Source: Nilaparvata lugens
Taxonomy: Eukaryota; Arthropoda; Insecta; Hemiptera; Delphacidae
NCBI RefSeq assembly: GCF_014356525.2
Contig: NC_052512.1
Location: forward strand, 97,555 to 161,554
Length of the DNA stretch: 64,000 nucleotides
Reading direction: 5' to 3'
In this document: positions 10,278 to 23,139 of the stretch, piece after piece
Position numbering within the stretch: the stretch's first letter is position 1
Layout: every line of letters begins with the position of its first letter
Translations under genes and position numbers: made by a program
Notes under the pieces: model-generated
The model's database searches: none
Told to the model about the DNA's origin: nothing
What the model saw: the letters and a program-made list of their open reading frames with translations, nothing else

Positions 10278-12806
10278 ATGGACATTTTTGAAAATTTAGA
10301 TGAATTCGATGAAGTTGAGACATTATGTTTGAATAACTCTAATGATTATTAAAATATTATTTCTTATCAACCCAGTGTAAATTTTGATATAATTCATAGT
10401 AATATCAGATTCATTGGGAAGAATTTAGACGAGTTCTGTTTAGAATTTGCTAATGTATTGCCATTTATAGACATGATTGTATTATCTGAGACGGGTCACC
10501 AAGGTGTTAGGCCCATAGGGTGTGATATACCTGGTTTTAATCAGTACTATTCAATGAATCACACAATAGAAATGGGGGTGTAGTAGTTTACTTGAAAAAA
10601 GATTATGATCATGTTCATGTGCGGGAATGCACAATAGTTGGGGCTAGTTGTCTCGTGATAGAGCTGAAAATTTTTGAGGAGGAGTGGGTTATTGTTTGTG
10701 CTTACAGATCACCTAATGATAATTGCCAGGACTTTGTTAACTCTTTAGCTGAGCTGCTTTCGAATTTAAATTTAGGAAAAAATATTATATTTGTAGGAGA
10801 TATAAATATTGATATCTTGAATAATAGAAATAACATCCACACTGAATCTTATTTGAATTTATTGAACGAAAATGGGCTTATATCTTATGTGAATTGTTTT
10901 ACAAGGGTTCCATTTCAGGGAACACCTTCGTGTTTAGATCATTATTCGGTAATGTTCACACTAATAAGCACATTGAACCCATGGTATTGAAGACTTGTAT
11001 TACTGATCACTATGTTACTTCTCTTAGGGTTCGTTGTGAAATAGACTTGACTAACAATGCTGCTCAGTTGCCACTTGTTGCCACCAGGCTCGATTATGAT
11101 AGGCTTTTGTCTCTTATCCAGTCTGAGGGCTGGCAGTCTGTATTTTCTAGTAGGGATGTTAATGTTTCAACAGATAACTTTGTAGCAACTCTACAAAGCT
11201 ATATTGAAAAATCCACTATAAATGTAGCCAAATCTAGTTCGAGGTTTAAAAAAATCAAGCCATGGATTACTCAAGGTTTAGTATTTTCTATTAGAAGAAA
11301 GCAAGCTCTATTCAACAAATGTAAAAAGGAACCATTCAATTCAAATCTGAGAAATTATTTTAGAAGTTATCGGAATAGATTGACAGTCCTTATTAGAGAA
11401 GCTAAACGATTGTATTATAGCAGAAAAATTGAGGAGGCTGGAAATGATGTAAAACGGACTTGGAATGTAGTTAGGGAGGTAGCTGGTTGAATAATAAGGA
11501 AGGAGTGTTTGGAAGAAAATGAAATTGATGGTAATGTCTATAGTGCTAGGGATAATCCCAATATATGTGCTAATGCTTTTAACGATTTTTTCATCTCTAT
11601 AGGAGAGAAAATGGTACAAAATATTCCTAGTGAGCCTGGTGATGATTTGCAACCAGACAAACCCCACAATCCGCAAGATTATTTTACTTTTCAATATGTA
11701 TCAGAGACTGAGGTTGTGGAGGCGATCGAGAGTCTTAGAGGTGCATCTGGGCCTGGTCATGATGGCATTACTGTATCTGTTTTAAAATCTGTTAAAGGTA
11801 TTGTTGCCTCTCCACTCAAACACATTATTAATGTAAGTTTTGAACAAGGTATTTTTCCAGATTCTTCTAAAACAACTGTAGTAAAACCAATATTCAAATC
11901 ACCAGACAAAAGGAAAATTACTAACTATAGACCTATAAGTTTACTTTCGAATTTGGCTAAAATAATTGAAAAATGTGTAAAGAGACAGCTACATAAATTT
12001 TTGGAAGTGAATAATATTCTGTCAAAAAATCAATTTGGTTTTAGAGAGGGGATGGGAACACAGGAAGCAATTGCTGCTTTTGTTCAAGAGACAATCTTAA
12101 CTTGGATGTAGGTAGGAGACAAATAGCTATTTTTCTTGATCTTGCAAAAGCCTTTGATACAGTTTGCCATGATCGTCTACCTGATTGTCTCCGTAGCCTT
12201 GGTCTTGAGGATGTGGCACTGGGATGGTTTTGCAGTTATTTAAAGAATAGGCAACAATGTGTTAGAGTCAATAACACTGTTAGTGAATATAAATCTGTTA
12301 AAATGGGAATCCCGCAGGGAACAGTGATTGGACCTTGCCTCTTCCTGATCTATATAAATGACTTTTGTAACCTTAATTTAATCAATGGGAAAATATTGTC
12401 ATTTGCAGACGATGCAGTTTTAATTTTTCATGAAGAAAACTGGGCTAGCACATATGACTCAGGTGCTAGGGGACTGGGAGAAGTAAAAAAATGGCTTGAT
12501 AGAAGAAAACTGACTCTGAATTTGTCCAAAACAAAATACATCTCTTTTTCCTTGAATATACAGAATCAGCCAGTTAATATGTCACTTGTTTTGCATTCTC
12601 CAAATTGTCTTAGTCATGTAGATTTAGGGTGTTCAGTTAATTGTAATAAAATAGAGAAGGTTAGCAGTATCAGATATCTTGGAGTAATGGTTGATCAGCA
12701 TTTAAAGTGGGATGTACATTTGTCGCAGCTTACTACACGATCTAGAAAACTTATTTATTTATTTGTGAAATTACGTTCTGTTTTGCCTATGAAAGTCATG
12801 AATTGA
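10278..12806 (+). pseudogene. LINE-A ORF2: endonuclease and reverse transcriptase, truncated
   Basis: APE-type endonuclease then RT, spread over several frames (ATG at 10278; 10592-10990; 10894-11490; 11509-12111; 12102-12806). EN motifs: HSNIRFIGKNLDEF, VLSETGH, CAYRSPN and VGDINIDIL. RT motifs: NYRPISLLSNLAKIIEK, NQFGFREGMGTQEA, FLDLAKAFDTVCHDRL, GIPQGTVIGPCLFLIYIND, the catalytic SFADDAV at about 12400-12420, and VSSIRYLGVMVDQHLKW. It stops after the thumb region; the usual C-terminal segment and 3' tail are absent. At least four frame breaks and one in-frame stop (10351-10353). It belongs to the CR1/L2/Jockey supergroup and is the second ORF of the element starting at 8232. Confidence 0.85.
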
Positions 12807-13706
12807 TTGACTGCTCAGAAATACGTCTCCAACTTTTCAGTTTTATCAAGCATTTGCAAAGGATTTTTCCTACTAAACACTACTTTTCCAATACATTAGG
12901 TGGTGAACTTCAGGATAGATGTTGAGACAGTGAGTAAAATCTGAAACTTGAACTTTTAAAATTGAAATGGATTTCTAACCTCATAGTTCAACAGTGAAAA
13001 AGGCATGTTTCATTGCATTCAATTTGGATTTAATGGACTTTGAACACCCTGTTTCAAACGTAACAAAATAAAATTACCCTTGTAAACGGAACTGACACTA
13101 CATCCAAAGATCCAACTCGTGAATAGTGATTACAATAAGGAACACTCTGTATCGTTGTTGTATCCCGTTTCAATTCAAGCTGAAACCGTTGCATGATTGT
13201 TACCATCGACTACACTCTGTAATAAAAGTTGGTGGTGAACTTATCGGCTGCACTGATTAACGATACTGTACTCGATTGAAGCCGATTACCGCTCTTTGAG
13301 TCTTCCTTTGGGCAGAGCTCACCCTCACTACTATCTCTCGCATCGAGGATAGCCTGCTGCTGGATCCACGTGGATTTCTTATCTGCTTCTACTACGGTAC
13401 CGGACTCTTTCTCTTTCTCTTGTCAGCTGCTCCTGTTTCTCGTGCGGCTGGCTTGTCTAATCTAATTCTGTGTGTGACAGTTGCAGTTGTGAGAGTGACT
13501 GACAGTTATCATCGCTAATCTCAAAAATAAAAAGATAATAAACTGAGTGGACTCAATGAATGGAATCTTATCACTTTTCCTTAACAATTAAAACTGTATT
13601 TCTCTTTGATTTCCAACTTGAATGTATTTCTTTCATTTCTCATGCTTAAGAATATTGTTGTTTTATTCCTATAACTCATACAGTGTGACTAGAGAGAAAT
13701 TATAAG
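12807..13706. other. Unassigned region, 3' part likely LINE-B 5' UTR
   Basis: No frame or repeat recognised in 12807-13200. 13240-13480 is less AT-rich and contains CTCTTTCTCTTTCTCTTGTC. The sequence just upstream of the ORF1 start (CATACAGTGTGACTAG, about 13679) is likely LINE-B leader, but the true 5' end is not visible. Confidence 0.35.
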
Positions 13707-15211
13707 ATGTCTTTTTCTCTTTATAAAACAACTAGAAATAACGATGCTATTTATTATGATAAGAATTGTTATAGAAAGAGTCATTCCTTGTCCTCGGGCG
13801 ATATTGTTTGGAGATGTGTCCATAAAGGCTGCTCTAGTACCATCACTACTGACAAGTCATTAAAAAATTTTAAATCATCTGCAAACAGTCATGTCAAACA
13901 TGCTACACAAACTCCCCCACAACTTTGTAAAAATTCTTTATCAAAATCAGTAACAATTGACACTGCTGAAAAAACGACTAATAGAGTTATTACATGTAGG
14001 ATGTCACGTTTGTCTGTAGATTCAAGTTTAAAAAATATAAGAAAGGCACTCTCTTTGATGTAAGTAGTCAGACTGACCCCCTTTTTCTACAGGACAAGGA
14101 TGTTCTCATTGAACGTATTAATGAACTTCTTGGTTATCAGGATGCACTTATAGCAGAAATTCAATCTCTTAAACATCCTGAATGTGTGCCATCACATTCA
14201 CCTACTACTCAATGTGTTGCCATACAGACCGAAAGTTTGTCAACTGATTCTGATGATCAGCACTATGCTATTGCAAACAGTAATTTTATCTCACTCAATA
14301 AAACCAAGGATAAATTGTATAAGGAAATTATAAACTTGGAGCATGATATAGCTGAAAATAGAAGTATAATTAGTTCATTGGAATTGGAAAGGGAAAATCT
14401 TGCTAATATAATATCAAAAGTAAGCCAAGAAGTTGAATTAGTAGGAAAATTAGTAGTGAGTGAGGACTGCAGTGAGTCATTGGGTCAAACAAGTGAATCT
14501 AAAATAAGGAATATTATAGAACATGTAAGGGGGAAAATTATTATATTCTCTGATAGTCAAGGTCGTGATCTGGCATCCTATCTACAAAATAGAATACCAC
14601 ATTCATATAGTGTCTCAAGCTTTGTATACCCTGGTGCTGGTATGTGTCAAATATTAGATAGAATTTTTAATTGTAAAGAGGTACAGCTTATGAATAAAGA
14701 AGATTATTTAATTATATTAGGTGGTACAAATGACATAAATGACTCAGCTAATGAAAAGGACACTATTATATTCAGATTGGCAGTTGAGAGTTTACTGCGT
14801 CAGACAAGACATACTAACGTGATAATAGGGACTGTGCCTTACAGATATGATATGCCGGCTGCCTCACCCATAAATTGCATGATAAAGGTGATTAATGGTC
14901 TCCTGAAAAAAATTGTCTCCGGATTTGTTACCTTGTTGAACACATGGGATCTCACTGCAAAAGAACACACAAGTCATGGTTTACACATCAATAAAAAAGG
15001 GAAAATTAAAATAGCTAGGAGGCTTGATGCTATTATTAGGGATTCCCTGGATAGGAAAAAAGCCACTTCTAGTAGTAATCTTTATGAGTCCATGATTATT
15101 GAGCTCACAACTGGGCCATGTTTGGAGGGCAGTACTTCGTTGATTGGGGGAGAGGTTGATGCTGTAGTACCGGCTACAGGCGAACCAGATGTAGCATTAA
15201 ATTTAAACTAA
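13707..15211 (+). pseudogene. LINE-B ORF1: FLYWCH-like zinc finger, coiled coil and SGNH esterase domain
   Basis: The first frame (13707-14063) carries a FLYWCH-like finger: SLYKTT, YYDKNCY, then WRC at residues 35-37, C42, and H62/H65. One frameshift near 14040 leads into 14186-15211, whose upstream in-frame part reads VSSQTDPLFLQDKDVL. A coiled coil (LYKEIINLEHDIAENRSII) precedes an SGNH hydrolase-like domain: block I FSDSQGRDLA (Ser at residue 124 of the second frame), block III LGGTNDI (179-184) and block V HGLHINKKGKIKIA (264-277), where His stands in the usual Asp position of DxxH. Esterase domains in ORF1 are known for CR1-like LINEs. The FLYWCH part is the unusual piece. ORF2 follows with an overlap of a few codons in another frame. 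Confidence 0.8.
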
Positions 15212-18200
15212 TAGCTCCAGACAATGAAGTTGAACAAAGCTTCAGCCTACATGCAGAGGTAACTGGCTCTCTAATACCTATAATTTCGAACTCCATTAGA
15301 AAACCTAAACCTCCCAGAAGTATAATGATTGCTCATTCAAACCTCATTGATATACCTATAACAGCCATGGACAAGCACAGAAGGGGATCAATTGAACATC
15401 ATGAAACTTATACAGGTAGGAACGTAAAATTGTGCTCCATTAATGTCCAATGCATGCGGAATAAAATTAGTGAGCTTGAGTTACTTTGTGAGCTGCATGA
15501 CATCGACGTTTTGTGCATCTGTGAACACTGGCTTGTTGAAGATGAGATTGAATACTACAGCAATTTGGCTGGTCTCAGGAAGGTAGCTCATTTCTCTAGG
15601 CAGACTTCAAGTGGTGGTGTAGCTGTTTTTGTGCGAGAGAGTATGGCATGGTCGGCAAACGCCCTAGACCTCAAAGAGTTCTGTATTGAGATGCATGCTG
15701 AGTTTGCTGGGATACATATTCCGGAGTTGTCACTTGTTGTGGTAAGCATGTATCGCTCTCCTAATGGAAATGTTGAATGTTTTTTGCAGCAGCTTGAATT
15801 ATGTGTTGGATGTCTCAGTAATATTGGTTTGTTTGTAATAATTGGAACTGATCACAATATTGATTTGCTTGGCACGTCGGCAGCATCCTCAGGTTTTTTG
15901 AATTTGTTAAGAAGTCTGAATTTGTATAGTGCAGTAATGCAACCTACAAGAGGTAATGCTTCCCTTGATAATTTTTTCACAAATTTGGACCATTGGAGCT
16001 ATGTTGCTGAGGTTAGTGTTGATCAGATTGCAGATCATAACACATTCTCATGGAAGCCACTTTTATGGCAGATGTTGTTGGAAGTTGTAATGGTTCCAGT
16101 AGAAACGTTTCTTACAGAGTGTTCAATGATGGTATTGTCAGACTTTTCTGTAATTATTTGGGAGTTTGGGTTGACTCTTGGTTGGAATCTGTTATTGATA
16201 TGCAGGCGGTTGGTGGTTTTCAATGTTTCTTTCATGCTCTCATGGATGGTTTCAAGTTTTTCTTTCCACTAAGAATGAGGTCGCTAAGTTCTAAAAGATT
16301 CACAACTATGAAGGGAAATTCTGTACCACAAGTAAAAGACTGGTTCACTCCTGAACTAGCCCGAATGAGAGATATGGTATCCATGACAAATGATTTAGCT
16401 AGAATCAGGCCTCACCTGGTTGAACTAGCAACTGGGCTCAAGAAGGATTACCGTTATAGATTGCGAGAGGCTAAGAAAAACGCCAATGCAAAATTCATTG
16501 CAGAGGCTCAAAATTCATGTAGGGCTGCCTGGAGTCTTATAAATTCACATAAGCCTAAATCAGAAGAAGGTGATCTAAGTTTCACAACTGCCAGTGAATT
16601 TAATCAGTTCTATGTCACATCTGTGGAGAGTATTGTGAATAATATTCCAAATAATATTGCAACCGATCTTCCCAATGCTCTTCAGGGTATTCCAGTTGTA
16701 GAAGGAAACTTTGAATGGAACCATGTGACACCTGCTGATGTTGTAAGCATAGTAAATGATTTTAGTGTATCAAAGGCAAAAGATATTTATGGAATGAGTG
16801 TGGCTTTTCTGAGGCAGATTATTTGTTTCTTGAGTCCAATACTTGCATGCCTTATCAATAAGTGTATCGATGAGGGTGTTTTCCCTGATGAGCTCAAGAT
16901 ATCAAGAGCAGTTCCAATTCACAAGAAGGGTGCTCTGGACAGTGTAAGCAACTATAGATTCATATCTTTGATCCCGGTGATTGCAAAAATTTTTGAGACG
17001 GTATTGTTTATTCAGCTGTACAACTATTTTGAGAATAATGGTCTGCTGGTTCCTGTTCAGTTTGGTTTCAGGAGAGGAAGATCGACTGTCTCTGCTGTGC
17101 AGACTCTCATTCAATCAGTCCTGGAGGCATTTGAGAATGGAAGATCTTCATCGCTTTTGCTCTGTGATTTATCACGTGCCTTCGACTGTGTCTCGCACAA
17201 TATTCTATTGGGAAAGCTGGAGAAGTATGGCCTTGGAGTCGGTGCTGTCAGACTGATGAAATCATACCTGAGTGATAGGTTGCAGGTTGTGGACTGGAAT
17301 GGTGAACTATCAAGTCCTGCACCCTTGAAACATGGAGTCCCACAGGGATCAGTTTTGGGACCTTTGCTCTTTCTCATCTCAATAAATGATATATATTATT
17401 CAGTAGATGGTGGTGTTCTGTTATTCGCAGATGACACATCACTATTTGCGGATCATAAGAGCGTAGATTCTGCCAGGCTTGCTGTGAGGGAGCTGTATCA
17501 TAGTGCGTCTCAATGGTTTGATCTAAATAAGCTGGCTCTTAACAGTGACAAGACTCAGGAGCTATCATTCAGCCTCAATTCTGGGATTGCCACGGGTACT
17601 GTGAAGCTCTTGGGGTTTTCCCTGGATAGTAGGTTGACCTGGGAGGCTCACATCAGCCAGCTCTGCAAAAGGCTAAGTAGGGTCATTTTTCTGCTTAGAA
17701 GGCTTGTATCATGTGTGCCTGACGGTTTTGTGCGCCAAGCTTACTTTGCTTTTTTCCAGAGCCATATTGCATATGGTACAAGGCTGTGGGGGCACGCTGC
17801 GAGTGTGAATAGGGTGCTATTAATGCAAAAAAGAGCCATTAGAATTGTGATGAGAGCTGGTTGGATTGATCACTGCAAACCATTGTTTGTACATTTACGA
17901 GTGATGACAGTTTACGGCCTGTACATATACGAGTGCTTGGTTTCGGTTAGAGAGAATATTCATTTGTACACCAGGGCCAATCAGATCCACAGTCACGCTA
18001 CACGGGGAAATGGAAACCTGGTCCTGCCCGGGTGAGATTGGAAAGATCCAGGAAAAGTTTTCCCATATCTGGCATCAGATTTTTCAATAGGCTACCTGAT
18101 GAAGTAAGAGAGCTGCCTCTGGTGAGCTTTAAGAAGCGGGTCAAGTCATGGCTGGTCGCCAACCCGTTCTATTCCATTCATGAGTTTGACGAGTCTGACC

Positions 18201-18214
18201 CAAGCACTATGTAA
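15190..18214 (+). pseudogene. LINE-B ORF2: endonuclease and reverse transcriptase, nearly complete
   Basis: Frames 15325-16272 (open back to about 15190), 16050-18035 and 18032-18214 join with only two frameshifts (near 16045 and just before 18030). EN: KLCSINVQCMRNK, CICEHWL, SMYRSPNGN, IIGTDHNIDLL (an extra Thr in the GDxN block), LDNFFTN and ADHN. RT: SNYRFISLIPVIAKIFE, VQFGFRRGRSTVSAV, LLCDLSRAFDCVSHN, GVPQGSVLGPLLFLISIND and LFADDTSLF near 17420-17446, then VKLLGFSLDSRLTWEAHI. The C-terminal segment FFNRLPDEVRELPL and FKKRVKSWLVANPFYS ends in the tail typical of CR1/Jockey-type ORF2. Together with the esterase ORF1, the CR1 clade is the best fit. It is the best preserved coding unit in the window. 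Confidence 0.9.
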
Positions 18215-18550
18215 ATTGACTGTGTAAAGCACTAAGTAAATTGCCGACTGTGATAATAGAGTTTCTATGGTTTTAGTTTGTTCACGATTTATTGTAAAAG
18301 TAGGTATAGATTAAAATTAGAATAGGCTGTATAGACTGTGATAGAATTGAAGTTTAGTAATTGTTTATTGATATTTCTGTATTATTATTTATTATTTTCT
18401 TGTGAGAAACCGAATAGCTTTGAAGCCTGCTCTTGCACTGCATGTTGTGTATTATGTTTATTTGTATTTCCTATTGATTCATTTTGTTGTTATATTTCTA
18501 AATTGTGAATTATTGTAATGCTTTTTCAAGGAATAAATAAATAAATAAAA
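18215..18550 (+). repeat. LINE-B 3' UTR and (AATA)n terminal repeat
   Basis: A 330-base AT-rich 3' UTR after the ORF2 stop ends in GGAATAAATAAATAAATAAA (18530-18549). The short tandem tail marks the 3' end of the element, so LINE-B runs from about 13.6 kb (5' end uncertain) to 18550. Confidence 0.75.
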
Positions 18551-20045
18551 TAGACGAATTCTATTATTTATTTGTGTATTATAATTATATGAGCTAAACG
18601 ATAATTTGGAACAACTTAAAATCAGGAATTTCGCCCTATTTAAAAGCTTTAAAGTTGGACACATTGACACCACCCAATCAGCGTATTGATTACGTCACAG
18701 AATCTGACCAATCCCGAATTAATATGTAAATTTGGCAAGATAAATTCGAAGAAGAAACGCAAGTGAAAATTAGAAGAGGAAGACTCGAGGCCATTTTGCA
18801 AGAATCATCGGTAGGATGCAGACCTAGTCCACATATTTAATTGTTCAAAAGCTTTAATTTCTGTTTAATGTAATTCAATCTTTGTCTTTCTGTTTTAAAA
18901 AAAGTTGTTCCAATATTCCTATAACAATTGTGATATTAAGACTTTCAATTTCATTTAAATAAACCCCGAAATTATATTAGTGAAGTCTGTTCAACGTTTT
19001 TCGCCACGCGGAAGGATCCAGCCGGAACGATATATTCTACGGCCGAATATATTTCGAAAACCAAAAACGGAAACAAAAGTCTACATAAGTTATTCGAATA
19101 TATAAAAGGGGATCCCCATAAATCTACGAAAATTGCACAGCGTAAAAATTCGTCCATTTGAGAAAAGTCATGACTATAGTTTTAAGGGTACAAAGGTTAT
19201 CATAATTGATTTTTATAGTATTAAATAAATTTACTTAATTCCGGTCCGATTTCCGAGGCTATTTGTGAGTTTGTCAGTGATTTGATTGATCCCCTGGCCG
19301 CGTTACGAGCGCTGCGCAGGTTAAGTCCAAAGGTGGGAGCGCAAGGTGAGTCGGAACAGGTTAAAGCCTAATCCTTGTTTGTAAGAAGAAGAAGAAGAAA
19401 TGAATTCAAATATCCACGCTGTACTTAGCCAAAAGGTCTATTTTCCTTAGGCGAAACCACACCCTGATAATAATTTTAATTATTAATTTATTCTATTTTC
19501 TGAATCATAATTTTGTATTAACTTATTTTTTGCCTATTTAACTAGTGCAGTTTATGACCCTTTCCAAGGGCTAGTATCTATTTCATTTTGTTCAATCAAA
19601 GAGTACTGAATTTTTACATAATATCCATAATTTAAAGATTCAGATCCGCTATCAACCAATATTCATTCTATATCGATTAAAAATCATAATTCGTAAAATC
19701 TGTTCATTATTTTATTCAATATTTGCTGTAAAAGTATATCTTTCAGAATATATCCATATTACCGTTTCATTAAACTGGGTTTACTTCATTACACCTCCAA
19801 GTTCGTTCTTCCTCGACTGACACATATTGATCGTGCAGGACACATCCCGTTTTGCAATAGTCAGACATTATCGACTATAGTATCTATTATTAGACTATTA
19901 TTCCTTCTGGTGGTAAATGGTGGTCGATTTTCTTATCAAGTAATAACTCTTTTTATTGGGAATATCCCGCAGAATCAAATAATAAATCGACTTCCACTAG
20001 CCTACCACACCGAGGTGAAGTGATTCCTGCATTATCAACCGATAA
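18551..20045. other. Unassigned region with a possible LINE 3' stub
   Basis: No gene recognised. 19213-19375 holds a roughly 50-codon open frame without ATG (contains AICEFVSDLIDPLAALRALR), which stops shortly before a GAA repeat at 19383-19399. That layout resembles the 3' end of an RTE-type LINE, but I see no diagnostic motif. The rest is AT-rich and featureless. Confidence 0.3.
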
Positions 20046-20858
20046 ACGTCGCAAGGAGAGCTAATAGATCGTATAGACAACGTTAGAATTAAACTCGGTA
20101 CTCGAAATATTTACTATTTTGGTTCAGCATTTTGCCTTCTTACAACCTATAGTACTTATCAGAGACCTGGTTCGCATGGATTTGCCATTCTGTCTGTTGT
20201 TTCATGCGGTCTAATATCTTTCCCAACCACGGCACAATTATTATTGGATTCTAAATATATTAGTCATCATTTGGAGAAAAAGTTCACTCCAAAATTACTA
20301 TCTCCGTCTGATCCTAGTGACAGCATAATTTATAATCAGCAGATTCAAGTTGAACTGCATTTTATTATTAAATTGGATTTAATTCCATCTCACTATGATA
20401 TAACCACCTACAGTGTTAAGTCAGAAATTCAGATCCCTTACTTCGGCTACTTTTGTAGACCGCCAAACCCTCTATTGAGCAAATTAATTTTTTCAATCTG
20501 TTCCATCCATACACCAGTCATTCTACTTGAATACCCTGAATTAAATAATACCGATAGTCCGGTTAAACAAAGGCTGGTCAACCTAACCTACAACTACATA
20601 CCGTTAAATCATAACCTCAAATACTGTAATTGTTCAATTATTTTATTTAATGCAACCATTTTAATTATTAACTCCCTTTCTACTGTACATCCACCCCCCT
20701 CCACGGAGCAAAATAGGCTGCAATATTCGCCAACACAAGGTAAGACCTACTATACGAAGAAATCGTACTCATGGTTGAACGATTATAATCTTAGTTTATT
20801 GTCTTATAATTCAAATCATATATTTCCGTGTCCCCCCCCCCTTGGAGTAAGATTATGA
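20046..20858 (+). other. Open frame of about 270 codons without any methionine
   Basis: The frame is open from just after a stop near 20046 to the TGA at 20856-20858 and contains no ATG in frame. Composition is rich in Ser, Ile, Leu, Pro, Tyr and Asn; nothing matches a family I know. Such length is unusual in DNA this AT-rich. It could be a decayed TE reading frame, an internal exon, or a chance product of biased composition. No splice sites were established. Confidence 0.25.
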
Positions 20859-21325
20859 CACATGTCCTCCCCATGGAGCGGATCTGTGACAATACTAATA
20901 ACCAGTATGGAATTTCATTGTGTGCAATTCATATTCTTGATTTGCTGAAGAATGTTAGTTGATTCAATCAGAATAGTTTTAGTTATGTACGAAACATGAG
21001 AACATAATGTCAATCAACTTGAAAGAACTCACTCTCCACTCACAGACTCAAGTCTTTGTGGAGAGTATCCACTTTTGAATGTGTAAATGAATTTTATAAA
21101 TTTGTATCATGTTTTTGTGAATGAAACGCTATTTGATTTGATTTGAACTGCATTCTGAGAGATAGACCAGTTGTGATGATATTGGAGATCAATACAAGCA
21201 CGGCTTATATTGGAGTCAATACAAATTTCGAATCAAAGCCAAAATCTTAATTCGTATTAATAGCCACAGAGGTGGGCAGAAAAGGCCAAGTGAGAACATT
21301 ACAAAAGTGTAAGGACCGTCGAAAA
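20859..21325 (+). other. Unassigned region ending in a (TTTGA)n-like tail
   Basis: 21050-21146 ends in GAATGAAACGCTATTTGATT, with TTTGATTTGATTTGA at 21132-21146. Such ends are common for insect LINE 3' termini, so 20046-21146 may be the 3' part of an unidentified plus-strand LINE. 21147-21325 is featureless. Confidence 0.35.
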
Positions 21326-21525
21326 GTACACCTACGCTAATCCTCGAAAAGCAACCCAAGCCATGGGATGTTTTGTAAACCATTGCTAGGCTTCTCTAGA
21401 CATCTGTATAATACATGCAATGAATAATACACTTGTCAGCTGATTGATTATGAATAATTCTATAGCAATGGTTTACAAAACATCCCACGGCGTGGGTTGC
21501 TTTTCGTGGATTAGCGTGGGTCTAC
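21326..21525. repeat. Foldback element with ~70-bp arms
   Basis: GGGATGTTTTGTAAACCATT near 21366-21385 returns inverted at about 21468-21487, and the outer parts CTACGCTAATCC / GGATTAGCGTGGG also pair. The loop is about 70 bases and includes a CAGCTGATTGATT motif. No coding capacity beyond chance frames. Confidence 0.85.
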
Positions 21526-22689
21526 TTTGCGGCGGGCCTCAACCCCTTTTGCATGTGAATTCAACCAGAAAAAACATTGATATTTTCGATTCTTGTGCAA
21601 TTGAAAGTCCACTTGGTGATTCTCTTCAAACATTAAATCAGACAGGTGTAGAAGAAAATATATTGTACCTATTCAACTAATAACAGTATCAGCTGACAGC
21701 TTGGAATGAATCATAGGACTCACCCAGCAACCAACAAATCTTCCGACAAACAACCGATTCTAAACAAAACTGAGTCTATCGAGAAGAAAGCGCATTAAAA
21801 GTTTGTCTGTATCTGTTGGGCAAAAGCGGATTATTCGTTGAAACAAGGTTCCCTGAATTAGCCTACGAAAAAGTACAAATTGAATAGTAATCTCTTCCAG
21901 AGAAATTAACTGGCAGTACTTCCCATTTATAACACCAAATATCAGCATTCAACACATGCTGACAGTTTGAAAATAATCTGACTTCAGTTTAGCGTCGCCA
22001 TTTTGAATGAGAGACGCGTTTCAAGCCTCCGACGACGATTTTCTCCGCGATTCTGTAAGCCGGTTGTTCGGATGCCTTTGTGGGTGAGCGAGATGGAGTG
22101 AGATGAGAGAGGAGATTGTATGGTATGGGAGAGAAATAGAGGAAAGATCTAAGGAAGCAATTTTGAAATCGGGCTAGAGGGATCAGAGTTTTAGAATTAT
22201 AGCCATCCTGATCCGGCATTCAAATCTAATCCATTGCTTTATTGCACACAAGGGTAGATTACGATTTTTTAAGGCATAAGCCTGTTGTGCCTCCTCGCAT
22301 GAGTTTGATAATATTGTACATGACTGAATAAATAAATAGATGAATAAATAGGTAAATAAGAGGACAAGAATGAAGGAAACAGTTGCTTTTTGTAGCTACA
22401 CGTAAACAATGATTATTGATTCAAGAAGTTACTATAAAAAATAATCATACAGAGTGAGATCGCATGATATTTTTTATCAATCAATTATTTATTCTATTCA
22501 ATTCAACACAATGTACACAAACTCAATCAAAATGAAAAACAGCACAATCAAAAATACAAATCTTTACTATAATAGAGGAAAGAACTGGCTTATACACGTA
22601 CGGGATATGAAAATTAAGTTTGACGCATCATCACGTCTGAACTACTGGACTGATCAATTTGAAATTTTGCATATCCTAAAAAATAAATA
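21526..22689. other. Unassigned region, possible LINE/SINE tail at 22330
   Basis: No gene recognised; short frames on both strands lack motifs. The word TGACTGAATAAATAAATAGA with a following (AATA) run at 22322-22355 looks like a retroelement 3' tail. Upstream coding support is missing. Confidence 0.3.
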
Positions 22690-23025
22690 ATTCAATATTC
22701 TAAAAAATAAATAATCAAAAAATTGAGCGAGCAATTTATGTATATATCTGGTTATTCATATGGTTATATATTTATGTCCAACTGATGGCCAACTTATGAG
22801 CCAACTTATGGCTCTAACGATTTTCACGAAATTTGGAACATAGTAGGTCTATGATATACAAATTCGATTGCACAAGGTCTCATCCCTGAGAAAACTCGCT
22901 AAAAGACCTTAAAACAATAATAATTATTCATCCTAGGAAATACAGATGATAATTTCGTCGTCTGTCGAATTAAATAACAAGGGAAGCTCGATGCCCCGAT
23001 ATTGAATTCTTAATTGAACAAGGAT
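22690..23025 (-). repeat. Dispersed repeat family D, inverted copy
   Basis: Reverse complement of the family at 4455-5170: begins TTGAGCGAGCAATTTATG and ends GGAAGCTCGATGCCCCGATA, the mirror of the ATATCGGGGCACCGAGCTTC head. The inner words GAAATTTGGAACATAGTAGG and ATTTCGTCGTCTG are conserved. Confidence 0.7.
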
Positions 23026-23139
23026 TGTTATGGGCCTATTTTTAATACTTCAAGATTTTATTACATCAAGTTTTCAGTTTGTCAAGTTTTGAAGTGGTTC
23101 CTTGCGGAGCACGTCTTACTTGCTAGTTTATTGACCGAG

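Noticed and set aside
16035..17377. Minus-strand and alternate-frame ORFs within LINE-B
   Set aside because: Shadows of the RT frame 16050-18035, which carries all conserved motifs.
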